Below, one piece after another: positions 53,497 through 64,000 of a stretch of 64,000 nucleotides of DNA. How positions within the stretch are numbered: the stretch's first letter is position 1; each line of letters begins with the position of its first letter. Source of the stretch: Micromussa lordhowensis. Its lineage: Eukaryota > Cnidaria > Anthozoa > Scleractinia > Lobophylliidae. A program made the position numbers and the translations under genes. The stretch spans positions 12,959,542 through 13,023,541 of the forward strand of contig OZ026604.1 in assembly GCA_964020085.1 (NCBI GenBank), in the 5' to 3' direction. The notes under the pieces were generated by a model. That model searched no databases and had not been told where the DNA came from. It was given only the letters and a program-made list of their open reading frames with translations.

Positions 53497-54262
53497 GGAG
53501 CCTTGTGCCATTAGCACTAATGCAGACTGTGGATTCACCCCAAACAAAGGTAATTTTGTTTCAGAATGTTAGATCTCTCCACCTACACATAGATGATGTA
53601 CAGTGTACATGTATGAAGTGATTACAACATTCAGAAAGCTGATGTGAACATTTTTGTTGAAACAAAGCTTTGCTTGTCTGATAGGGATGATACATATAGC
53701 CTTAGTGGATTTACACTTTATAGAAATGACTTCAATCAGTCTCACATAAGAAATTGCTATGGAACTGCTGAATACATTAAGAATGATTTGAATTGTATTG
53801 AAATTCCAAAGAGGTTCAACTTAAAAAAATAATGTAGAAATTACTGTTATGGTTCTAAATCATCCAATTCCAAATATTCATGTTGTTGGTATCTACCGCT
53901 CAAAAACTAACACTACAATTTCAGAGTTAATTGATGCCCTTACTCATCTGCATAACTCTGTACTGACAGAAGCTACTGTTCCTACTGTCCTGCTTGGGGA
54001 TTTCAATGTTAATCTAATGCAGGATACTACCGAAAAAAGGGCTCTCAACAAATATCTGATAACAGACAGAGGATACACACAGTTGATTAACCAGTATACT
54101 ACTGACTATCGAACACTAATAGATCACATTTATACAAATGTACCACAACTTGTGCAATGTGCGGGTACCCTAGAGGCCTACTACAGTGATCATAAGCCTA
54201 TCTTTATTTCCCTTAAGGCTGACATGAATATATTACTGATATGTATCTTCAGTGCCAGTTAA
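53497..54262 (+). pseudogene. HC2 AP-type endonuclease domain
   Basis: The frame continues in phase from the helicase after the TAG: RSLVPLALMQTVDSPQTKVI then FQNVRSLHLHIDDV. A double footprint (TACAGTGTACATGTA, 53599-53613) then shifts it. Remaining motifs: FVETKLCLSDRDD (Glu), YRNDFNQSHIRNCYG, and in frame 53849-54262 VVGIYRS, LLGDFNVNL, LIDHIYTN and YYSDHKPIFISL, i.e. the DxN, D/H and SDH motifs of the exonuclease-endonuclease-phosphatase fold used by Helentrons and CR1-like LINEs. A 4-bp gain at 53828 breaks the middle. It would cut target DNA. Confidence 0.8.
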
Positions 54263-56236
54263 TTTTTCCAGTGTACAACAGTAATGCATCATATGAGTCA
54301 TTTTAAACGATGCAGTCACTACTAAATGTATTTACATGTAGCAACTACAGGTTTAAATCACACAGAAAACAACTTTTGTTACTAAGCACAGACATATGTG
54401 TGTACTGTAGAACAATTTGTTGACAACCTGAGATAAATTCTTACTTGTAATGCTATTGTTATGATTCTTAGTGATAATTTAACATTAACTACCAGAACAA
54501 AGGTTAAATGAAAATACCATAATTATGTAAATACAGCGATGGACACATTTTAATTACACAGAATAAATTGTGGAAAGCCCTACTTTTGTTCAGTATCAGC
54601 TAGAGGTTTGCTAGATCAAATCATCATCAATGCCCTGATGTTTAATGTTCTTCAGAATTTTTCATAAGACAGTGTTAAATAAATACTATACATAAATTAA
54701 CAAATATATGATGCATTTCATGATTTCCACTAACAGTCACAGTACAACATACCAACACTATGGCTACAAATGTGTACTTAAACATCAGATAACAGCATTG
54801 CTGCTTTTGATATTCTAGAGGATTCAAAGCGATACATTTATGAATAATTATTATTGTGATTAGTGGAGGTCAATATAATTATTTAGTTTGCTTCCAATTT
54901 AAATGTAACATGACCATTACAATTTTGATTGGCAGCTGTGTAGAATGCAATGACAACTACATGTAATGTGGTCTTTCAATCAACTTGAGGGTTCATATGC
55001 TATAGAAAGACTAAGTAAAAAGTAACTTTATCAAAAATAATTTAAGCTTTAGTTTGCACAAGATGTTTCCTTCCGCCTTCTCCACAACCTGTTAGTTTTC
55101 TGATGTTGCTCAACTAATTAAGGGAACAGTGTAAAACAGTAATATAATAAAAACCATCAACTGGGTATAGTTCACTCTATGTATGCATCAATGAATTATT
55201 GTGTGATCTAAAATAAGTTTTTAACGATATTTGTTAAAGTTTATCTACAGTAGTTTCCTATATTATTTGTTCAGTGTTGTATAAAGGGGTTCCACCATTG
55301 CAGACATAATACATGCATTCAGACTCAATTTTAATGAAACTTTAATTTAGCGTCTAGACATTGGATAAAAAGGAGTTGTCAAGTTTTCCAAATGAACATG
55401 TCTGTGCTTACTGACATGTTAACTGGGCTGTACTCAATTTTTCCAGTTGACTGATTTATGATATATTAGAGATATAGAGCAAAAAACACTGTCACAGACA
55501 CAGCATAAAAAAAAAACAATCACCATATTCAGTGAATTAGTATTTATTCAGAATTCCTGTGAAGTATCAGGGGGTTTGTATGAACTGTTGCAAGTTGTGT
55601 GACCTAAAATTAAGCTTATTTCATTTGAACTTACATGTACATTCACAGTTTTGCAAGGGCACTAGACTGACTAGAGCTTGAACTTTATTGTCACAGACAT
55701 TGCAACCAGTGTCAAATGTTTTGCTGTGTGAATCATTGCCAAGTATAGACAACTAATCAGCTTTTCTGTATGGCTCTCAGTCATATAAGGTAAGATAAAC
55801 AAATATTTTATGTTATTATGAATGAAACCAATATGCAATTCATGTAAAACTCCTGAAATAGCACAGCTCAGTTTGGGGGACAAAACATGATTTTTACATC
55901 AAGTATAATCTGCACTTGAGCCTGCTTTTGGCATTCTGAGCCTGGAAACTTATGTTGGTCACCAGAAGAGTATCTTCTTTTCCAGAGAATAAAAAAAACA
56001 CCAGCAGTTTTGGTCAATTCAAGGTTTCTTTAGAGAGTTGGCACAACTACTTGTCATTGGCCTAGACAAGGGAAAACAAAAAGATCCAGTTTTGAAACAT
56101 TTTTTCTACTTCCGGTGTTGTTCCTCACTTTATCAATGGACCAACTAGCTGTGAAAAACACTCTTGAAAGCATTGGGAAATGAAAAAGGGTTTAACAACT
56201 CGTAGAATTGTCTATGTTTATCAGAATGGCAGAACC
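54263..56236. other. HC2 region lost from HC1, no gene recognised
   Basis: About 2 kb after the endonuclease that HC1 lacks. AT-rich, several TACATGTA sites (54334, 54957, 55633), no open frame with family resemblance. Probably 3' UTR or unrelated cargo of the Helentron. Confidence 0.5.
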
Positions 56237-57796
56237 TCCTCTACTGTTGAAATTCACAATTGTTTACAGCCCACTTGAAAGCTGCTGTCACAATCAAAAT
56301 GTTTGTTGCGTGAAACTAGAGCACATCCAGAAGGACATATGGTCTTGTGGTTTAATGATTTGGCTTTTAAGAACCATCTCAAAGTGTTTTTACTTAACTT
56401 CAAGAACTGCAATGTCCGCAACCTCATTTCAAAAGTCGGAATTCTTGACACCACTCATGTGTAATTGTCCATAAGTATTAACCTTTTGATATTCATGCTG
56501 AAAAGCCCTTTTCAGGAATGCTCTGTTAAGTGAACACAACATGTGTGTACTGTATGTAAGTAGCTAAAACTCTTCAAATCAGGACTCTCTCTCTTGAGTC
56601 CTTGTGACCCCTTGGGGCACAAATATCCATGCAGCATGCTTGGTAAGTACTTTTTCTGCAGCTCCACTATTGCATAACCAACAGTAAGAGCAACTTAACA
56701 TACATGTACTTAAATGATCGTATGCTTTGGGACAGGTCCCTCATGTTAACTCTGTAATCTACATGTAGCTAGCTCAGTTAGCAGTGTTTGAATCACTCAC
56801 TACATGTATATGACTTATTAATTTGTAGTCTTGTCTTGTTGCAGAACTGACTCACAAGGATACAACAAGAAAATGAACAAGATAAACACTCCACAGAGAT
56901 ATAAATTGTGGGCAACTTGTATTGCCATGTGATATATTCCTACTTCCTTTTCTGCTGTCAGGCTGCAGTTTCAATAAATCACAAACAGTCAGTGCCAAGA
57001 AGTATTGGCTCATACAAACAACAGACGTTCAAGTTATGGTAATTCATACAATGTACAAGTGGCAATGGTTGAAGATTCATAGGATGCAAGTCAACAAAAT
57101 CAGACGTAAACAGATACTAATGGAACAAAGCACTTTTCAGCACTGATGAACCAAAACACTGTTCAATTTATGGCCATTCCTGGCTTATCAATTTGCAAGT
57201 TGAACTCTGCACTCTGTCAAGGTACCATCTGCTACATGTATATGCATAATATGAAAAAAATAACAACTTCAGTCACTTAATGACAGAGCATATTGTGCAT
57301 CACACTAAGCTTTTTTACCAATCAAATGTCACAAACAGTGTACATTCAAAGGAGAAGCAATTTACATGTAAATATGCTCTCATAAGACAGTACACAGAAA
57401 ACATGGTTTTCACTGCCATTTTTAGCGGTTTTGTATATGATATCATGCAGGCGTTGTTGAGGAAATGTCAGCGAGTTGTTTTTAAAGGCACTGGATTTTA
57501 AATATGGAGGTCCTTGGTTCAAATCCTCACAACACCTTTTTGTAAATAGCCAGCTGGTCTGCATCCCAGTAGTTTCAGATTCTTAACAAGAGTTATGATC
57601 TTTTAATGTCTCTTTCCAGATTGAAATAAGTTACCCCAGTTAGCACATACATGTACATGTATGTGCTAGAATAATGCAATGACACATAACTACATAAAGA
57701 TAAAGTTTTTCATTTTTTTTTGTCATTGATATGTTCATGAAAAATAACACCAACTACTAAGTGTGTAAGTGCATAATAAAACACAACCAATTCACT
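56237..57796. other. HC2 3' non-coding region
   Basis: Homologous to 17521-19028. Carries TACATGTA at 57363-57370, where HC1 has TA, and an inserted segment with a 28-bp perfect palindrome at 57641-57668. No gene. Confidence 0.55.
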
Positions 57797-58460
57797 GCCT
57801 CCATCATGAAAATAACTTAATTAGTTAAAAAATGCTACATGTATTTGTACCAGAAGCCATTACCAAAATCAAAGCAAACACATTACTGCACACAATTTAT
57901 TGCATTAGGTAAACCCTTCAACTCTCCTCATACCAAGAGGCTGCAGTCCATTCAGTCAGCACTAAGAATCGGGGCCTCTGGCCTGACCTGATTTCTTAAG
58001 CATGCACAGAGTATTCATTTGTATTCTCAGCCAATCAGATATGAACATCAGTATGAGAACTACAGCCTTCTGGTTTGAGACTGACCACAGGGTAAAATTC
58101 ATGGTGCTAACTAAAAGCATCACAGCCTCTTGGGATGAGAATACCCTTTCACTCCCAATATCCAATGTTAATTCTGACTTCTCACTGCCATACATGTCTT
58201 CTAACAATAGTTACAAGAATTTGATGTTACATCAACACAGGATCCTTTTCTTGGTATTTTATTTTTATTGCTCCTGTCCTCTCCCTGTTTCATAATGTAT
58301 TGATATTGGAAAGAGAACTTACTGAACAGAACTTAAGATTTATTTCAGGGTGGAGATTCTGACTGAGAAAAGCTTTTTCCGGTGGAAACCAGAAGGAATA
58401 ATAACTTAGGATTTTGTTATCCGTTCATTATTTATGGGATGGGGATTGCTAAGAAATTCC

Positions 58461-58461
<1 letters not shown>
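57797..58461. other. Unassigned sequence
   Basis: Right flank of HC2. Short frames at 57962-58207 and 58002-58295 have no recognisable family. Contains aaaatgctacatgtatttg near 57835. Confidence 0.4.
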
Positions 58462-58526
<65 letters not shown>

Positions 58527-58527
58527 T

Positions 58528-58558
<31 letters not shown>

Positions 58559-58560
58559 AG
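58462..58560. repeat. (AAT/ATT)n microsatellite
   Basis: About 30 uninterrupted taa/aat triplets with one ttaat break and atgataat variants at the end. Its translation as poly-Asn is not a gene. Confidence 0.95.
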
Positions 58561-58689
58561 TAACTTTAAGTCTCAATTCATTCTAGCTGAGCACGAGTGC
58601 TCTACTAATTGGGGAGATTGTAAAGCGAATAAATCAAATCATTAAATGAAATAAATCATATATATCAAACCAATTTAAATTAAATGTTG

Positions 58690-58834
58690 GTTTTTGAGGA
58701 GAGGGGAAAACTGGAGCAGAGTAGAGAACCAACAAACTCAGTCCACATATGATGCCGGGTCTGGGAATGGAACCCGGGACACATTGGTGGAAGGCGAGCG
58801 CTCTCACTATATACTGCGCCTACCCTGCTCCTCT
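58690..58834 (-). mobile_element. tRNA-derived SINE
   Basis: Minus strand from 58834: gaggagcagggtaggcgcag, an A-box-like tagtgagagcgctcgcc, a B-box-like gggttccattcccag, then ggttctctactctgctccag body. Head and spacing fit a Pol III tRNA-derived SINE. Different family from the SINE at 5368. Confidence 0.75.
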
Positions 58835-59586
58835 ATTTCTTTTTTATTTCTAAAAAAAGCCCTTTGCAAAAGTGTTTAGTAACTTCCTCTTTCAGGACAA
58901 AAACTGTCCCTCCATGACCATGATAAAAGTCATACTACTCTTTCGCTTTGTTCATATTAAAAACAAGACAGCCACTTATTCAATTTATCTGCATTAATAT
59001 TGCAACAACTGTTGAAACGCCATTAATTAGCTGTTCTTGCCTTTTGTTTGTTTTTTGTTTTACCATATCTATCCTAAAACCCACTGGGCACTAAGCCCGA
59101 AAGACCGTGTCTAAGGGCACAATTTTTCAAATATTATTTAGTTCAGAAATGCATTAAGGCTTGGGCAAAATTTTCACTGATTATAAACATCCAAAACGCA
59201 CAAATTATTTAATACTGCGCCAACCAAAATAGCATGCGAAGCCAAATTTACGTTAACGTGAAAAAGCAAAACAAACAAACCGGATCGAAATCCACCAATC
59301 ACGACATGTGTTTAGAAACGCAGCACTGCGTGGCTAGTTAGTTAAAATAATAGGAAATGCTTTCTGTTTACTGTATGCTCATTACTAAAGAGACAGCCTT
59401 GAATTCAATTCTGCAAGCAAATTTCTGGTGTCCTGCTGTCCTGCTAGAACAGTCATATAGGTTCACTGGTTGTCAGATCAGACAGGATCGAACCTACAAA
59501 AACAGTCATATATTTCCTGGTTGTGACACAGGATCCAACAGCTCTTCAGTATTCCTGTTCCCTCAGAGGAACGCCTAGAAAATTGT

Positions 59587-59630
59587 CCAATCAAAACGCG
59601 ACGATTTCGATCCGAGTAGGTGGTATAAAA
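59587..59630 (+). promoter_or_regulatory. CCAAT and TATA elements before the RPA-like gene
   Basis: CCAAT at 59587-59591 and TATAAAA at 59624-59630, 33 bases apart. A start site near 59655 would precede the ATGs at 59704 and 59768. It is the clearest Pol II core promoter seen in the window. Confidence 0.6.
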
Positions 59631-59767
59631 AGACAGAATTTTCTAACACGTGCTTATTCAATGTTCATAAGACATAGCTCTCTATCGTGTGTTTTGTTAA
59701 TCATGTCGCGAAACCGCGACAGAATTATTTCCAAAGTGCAGTCTCCTCACAAACCTAAAGTTCTTTT

Positions 59768-60921
59768 ATGAGTCAAACTCGTCAGAACAACGATGTCTTC
59801 GCAACTGCGTCGGTCAGCCAACACCAAGCTCCGCTTCAACGAACTTCGCCCTGTGACAACACCTTGAAAATCCAACAGACACAGAAAAATGAGTCCGATA
59901 CGTCGACTCCTACGACTCCAACAAAACGACCAAGTTCACCACTAATCGCCTATGTACAAAGCCTGTCCCCTGTCAAGCGCAGTAAGAAAGGATATCTGCT
60001 CTACTTCAATCTAAAGCTCCAGTCGGCATCAGCAACTCATCCTGCCGTGTGCTTCTCGCGCTCCAAACGAAGCTTTTTAGATGACAGAGCTGCTACCAAA
60101 ACCGCACTGAAACTCGAACGGTACAATATTTCGGAGGATGGCCGAACGATCTTCATAAACGACATGACTAAACTGTCTTCCCCTGCAACGTCTGAGTATA
60201 ACTTCCAGTTCACTGACATCCAGAAAACCGGCAATTCGACATTGCAGTCGATGTTGCAGAATGCGGCGGATATGGATATCGTTGATGTGACAGCTAAAGT
60301 TGTGTACAAAGACAATGAACCGCAAATCGTTGGAGCTTCTAAGCTAAAGAAAAGCAACTGTCACATTGCTGATCAAACTACCCAGTTAAAACTGATACTC
60401 TGGGAAAACAACATCGACGAAGTAAGCCAGACTACGTAGAGATGGTCAAACCACTGTACTTAACACTACTGTAGATACAGTAATTGAAAAGAAACTTGAC
60501 TCCAACTTACAGCAGCTTGTAGTGGAAGGCGCTACACCCGAAGAGGAGTCAGAACTTAACATTAAGGTAAATTCTATTTATTCCATAGAAGAATTGTCTC
60601 GTTTCAGAGCAGTGCTTGCATTGCAACAAAAAGATCAAACAGGTTACTGCTTCTACAATCGTTAAGTGTGATCACTGCGGTCACGTAAGAAATTCTCTTT
60701 GTAAAGAAAACTTGATGGTTAAGTTTCTGGTCCAAAACAACGACAATTCTGATGAAAGATTCCATTTTGTAGTATTTCAAGAAGTTCTACAACAAATGAT
60801 CGGCAGCTCTCTCCAAACCATGACAGATGACATGATTTTTGAAAAGTTACTGCTATTAAATGAATTTACCATTTATTACAACAACCAAAACATCGTTAAA
60901 CGTGTCGCGATGCAGTAAACA
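59768..60921 (+). pseudogene. RPA-like single-strand DNA-binding protein, broken
   Basis: ORF 59768-60439 (MSQTRQNNDVFATASV...) has a Ser/Thr/Pro-rich N-terminus, SPVKRSKKGYLLYFNLKLQS, then an OB-fold-like part with VVDVTAKVVYKDNEPQIVGAS-type sequence, KLKKSNCHIADQTTQLKLILWENNIDEV. This matches the RPA1-like OB fold ('...a.vsd.tg.i.ltlW.e.id.v..g..y...n'). After a stop at about 60439, other frames give VLNTTVDTVIEKKLDSNLQQ, then 60616-60918 with the zinc-ribbon pattern CNKK...CDHCGH and EVLQQMIG, LLLLNEFTIYYNNQNIVKRV. The OB fold is cut where GKxYxxxNxxV would be expected, so there is an internal deletion or retained intron (gaa|gtaagc at 60420). An upstream ATG at 59704 (MSRNRDRIISKVQSP) overlaps by ATGA. 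Plant Helitrons encode RPA-like proteins, but a link to HC2 is unproven. Confidence 0.6.
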
Positions 60922-63900
60922 ATAATTGTTTCTACTCGTTTATAATTTTTCATTTCAAAGTACATTTGTCGTTGCTTACACAATTTATGTAAAACTGTTC
61001 TTAGTGGGAAATAATTCTGTAGTAAATCTAACAGAGAATTACTCAGTGCAACTATAAACTTATCCGCGTTTGCCGTTTATTCCAATTCTGTTGTAGTTCT
61101 TGCATTATTTCAACTCGCTTATAGTCGGTTTCTGTCACTTTTTGCAAATCATGTAAAACAAATTCTCGATGTGAAATAAATATTGTTGAGTTTAAAATGG
61201 CTGATTCATTAACTTAAGTCAGTATACCTTAACAATTGTCTGAACTAGCCTTTCCATTGTTTTTTTGCATGATTTTGCAAGATCTAAGCTTCAAAAATGC
61301 AAGTGAATAGCACGCTAGCCCAATAAACAGCAAGCGATTACAAATAAACTGTTTGACCCAAGTTCAATCTAAGCAACTATGTCATACCTTCCCTTTTTAT
61401 ACCGTGTTCGCCGTTTTATAATACACGCTATCACCAGTCCATGGTTCACATGGGTCTTTTAAAGACCTGGATTTTTCCCAGTAGTACTTCAAACTTACTA
61501 AATGCCCCTTGAATACGTCACACCTAAACTCAAAACAGTCTTATTTTGGGGACAGAAAATTTCTAAAACCTCGGCCATGCAAACATTTTCTGTGCAAAAT
61601 TCCGCGCAGTCGTTCAACTGACACTGCGTGTAAGGAGGCAAAACATTCACCGTGTAGCAGTTGCCAAGCTGGAGTGCATCGCAAACAAAATCCATCACAT
61701 GTGAAGCGAAAAAGGCGCCAGCAACTGACGGAATTAGTGTAGACACGAAAATGGCCTTGACTTTTTTCCCGTATGAAGCGACAAAAGGCGCTGCCGACTG
61801 ACGAAATTAAATGTAGACACCAAAGTGGTTATCCATTACATTTATCCATTACATTTCTGATCCTGTTGCATCAAAGTCTCATGTTAAATTCGCCGTTTAA
61901 AACTCTTTTCCGGCACCATTTTCGCGGGAAAAGAATCAAGAACCCAGCGCTCATCTAAAATATGTTTTTTCACTAGAAAGTCATCTCGGAGTATATATAA
62001 ATTTATATTCGTTTGAATCATCGATAAAATGACCTTCTCGGGATATTTTTTTCCTCAGGGTCAAGAAAATTCTCAGATTACAAAGTCACGCGAAACCAAC
62101 GCTTTGCACACAAATCTCTTCAAAACCCTGATTTCGAAGCCATATATCTCTTTAGTGTCTATAGCTGCCACACAACGGCGTCGAAAATCTGTTCCTTAAC
62201 AATTCAGCTTCATCATGTTAAAATTTCGGCGAAATCGAACAAAACCAGAATTAATTTTTGTCAACTCGCTTCATTGCTTTACGCAACAGAGGAAGCGACG
62301 GTCGCCCATAGCAACGCAAAAACACAAAGATAACATTGATCAATCTTTCGGTCAAAAATAGCTAGTCTTTTTGCTTGAGAGCTGAAAATTGAATGGGGAC
62401 ATCTTTATCGAACTTTTCTTAGGTGATTTAGATCAAAAAATGACCGCGACGGGCCAAATAAGAGAACGAAGCGGAAAACAGATGGTGACAGTGCGAGACA
62501 CTGCCGATAATTTATTCCATTTGAACACAGCGCTTGATCGCCTACAACCTAAAAAAAGCTTCTTTCTGGATAATTTCAGCTTTAGAAGCTAGCAACTGGT
62601 CCCAAATCACTTTCCTTATCCTTATCAATGGCCTGACCTCCATCTCCGAAAGATTTAGCGGCAACTTTTGAGCAAATAAACATTTCACCGAAACGCCAGT
62701 TACGGAAAACTCTCCCAAGTGGGGGTAGTGAGGGGAAAGAATTGAAAAAAAAATGGCCGGAAATAATGGTAATTCCCTAAGCTTCCGGTGAGACAAATTA
62801 GCCGGAAATCGGCTCAAAAACCGATTTTTTTTTTTCGATTTTTTTTTTTCAAGCGGGCACTCATGCCCCGCTTTTATGACATGTGCCGGAAATGAGTTTT
62901 AATTAACCCGAAGTGTGGGGAATTTGCTCACCAAATGCGGAGAGTGACCGAGTTTCTCTTTGAATCGGTATTTTAAAATACTCGAAAGAACAAGATTTAA
63001 ACAGTGAAATTAAGGTTGTGAACATCGCAAAAGTTTCAACACACCGTAAATCCTCGAATATTAGCGCTCGGGGCGCTTATTTCAAATTCGGGAGACTGAG
63101 ACGGGGGCGCTTATTTCATTTTTCCAAGTCGTGGCCTTACAATCATTTTTTTTAAATACGTCATCTCCGAGTAAACACTAGAGTTGCCACAAGTCGACCT
63201 TTTCGAAGCGAGAAGGTAATTTCGAGCGACGAAGTCGCAAGGGTGAGCGCGAACGACGTAAGTCGCGAGAGGTCGACAAGGAATGTGAGTCACACGTAAC
63301 CTTTTGGCGCGAAAAACATGATTGACATTTCTGACTTTTCATGTGCTTCGCGCGCGATCGTCACGAAATCGGAAAAATGATTCCCAACAAACCGTTTACG
63401 ACTACTGTTCTCTAACTCAAATTAATTTATTTGTATACAGTGCAGTTTGTAGTCGGCATTATTGACAAACGACAAAAGCTGTTCCTGAAAAGACAAAACC
63501 GTGTTTAAACCGATAAGGAATTATTTTATCGACCTACAAATGCTATAAACTTAGGTAGATCTACCTTGCACCGACAAGAATCCAAATTTACTAAAGAACA
63601 AGGAACTAGTCGGGGAGAACTTTAATTCTGTAAAGCTCTGTTGATTAAATAACATTGAGAACCGAAGTCGAAACCAACGGCAGAGAATAAAAGCGCTGTT
63701 CTTAAAAGTCCTTCATCGATCGACGACTGCTTTCAACACTGGCCGATGCAAATTTGCTGCGATGCCCTTTCTTTGCCGAGTCCAATTTGCTGTGATGCCC
63801 ATTCTTTGTAGAAAAGAAACTTGGTCATTCTGTTCTTCTTCGAAAGGTCCAAAAGTAATTTTCTCAAACGATCCGGATCACGCAGGACCTCAGATCACCT

Positions 63901-64000
63901 CCGTAAGTAAACAAACACGTATTCCTTCAACTGCTTTTCCCTGTCCTTCTTTCAACAACTTGAAATTAACTTGGATAGACTATATTCAATTGCTTCCGTA
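60922..64000. other. Unassigned sequence with small repeats
   Basis: No gene recognised. An imperfect 50-bp direct repeat pair lies at 61703-61754 and 61775-61828 (gaagcgaaaaaggcgccagc / gaagcgacaaaaggcgctgc ... gtagacac). The 15-mer ggggcgcttatttca is at 63070-63084 and 63104-63118. T-rich tracts lie at 62825-62850. Frames such as 61509-61742 and 62389-62592 have no support. Confidence 0.4.

Larger units (their letters stand above)
46312..57796 (+). mobile_element. Helentron (Helitron2-type) copy 2, HC2
   Basis: The better preserved copy, 11.5 kb, with the complete domain series: spliced leader, 2A, OTU, NPEH repeats, DUF6570-like, Rep, PIF1 helicase (intact frame) and a nearly full endonuclease. 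It keeps the 2.3 kb lost from HC1. Damage: a stop at 48608, frameshifts in Rep, a footprint in the HUH site, and a 69-bp stop-bearing insertion between helicase and endonuclease. The 3' homology end is aaccaattcac. The terminal sequence rules of Helentrons (insertion between two T's) could not be verified from these flanks. Confidence 0.8.

Noticed and set aside
53820..53835. Programmed frameshift in the endonuclease
   Set aside because: HC1 has no 4-bp extra here (aaaaaatgtag), so it is a plain indel in HC2.
58382..58645. ORF with a long Asn run
   Set aside because: Translation of the ATT/AAT microsatellite.
61509..61742. Cys-rich ORFs on both strands near 61.5-61.7 kb
   Set aside because: No recognisable family, overlapping frames on both strands, and adjacent imperfect direct repeat; not supported.

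Overview
The window looks like a repeat-dense piece of an animal genome. It is most consistent with an anthozoan cnidarian, possibly a stony coral. That is an inference from the AT-rich eukaryotic sequence, several tRNA-headed SINEs, palindromic MITEs of the 'tatactaaaac/ggtgaatag' type, Helentrons with OTU and endonuclease domains, CR1-like LINE tails, a DUF4371/TTF-type hAT, and the absence of bacterial gene organisation. No intact host gene was recognised. Nearly everything is a transposable element, a broken element, or a segmental duplication of these.

Layout. (1) 1-5300: a hAT transposase remnant (copy A) split by a second element, here called X, with a reverse-strand DUF3987-like gene. 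X is itself interrupted by a solo LTR, an inverted SINE pair and hairpin MITEs. (2) 5300-9720: a SINE, then gene Y on the minus strand (an acidic protein with four CxxC pairs) beside a 141-bp palindromic minisatellite. (3) 9723-19028: Helentron copy 1 (HC1), with a spliced leader, 2A-like peptide, OTU, DUF6570-like region, HUH Rep, PIF1 helicase and an endonuclease remnant, all heavily frameshifted. (4) 19100-20600: a hairpin MITE and unassigned sequence. (5) 20640-25650: a tandem array of about 1.2-kb units. (6) 25814-26350: a small DNA transposon carrying a trihelix/Myb-like ORF. (7) 27540-40165: a second copy of blocks 1-2 (hAT copy B, X, SINE, Y, and only 210 bp of Helentron 5' end). (8) 40165-46311: a partial third copy (X fragment, LINE tail, MITE cluster, Y). 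(9) 46312-57796: Helentron copy 2 (HC2), the better preserved one. (10) 57800-64000: an ATT microsatellite, a SINE, a broken RPA-like single-strand DNA-binding gene with a clear TATA box, and unassigned sequence.

Because blocks are present two or three times, many insertions can be dated against their own empty sites inside the window. The strongest signal comes from aligning HC1 with HC2. Most of their sharp small differences are TA expanded to TACATGTA, TACAGTGTA, TACAGTA or TACTGTA. These are what Tc1/mariner-type excision leaves at a TA target. One such scar sits in the HUH nickase motif of HC2. The other main point is a 2A-like ribosome-skipping peptide upstream of the OTU domain of the Helentron, intact in HC2 and mutated at the critical proline in HC1.

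How the parts would have worked: the Helentron polyprotein would supply the nickase, helicase, endonuclease and OTU protease, with 2A separating a basic leader. The hAT transposase, X protein and Y protein belong to separate dead elements carried along by repeated local duplication.
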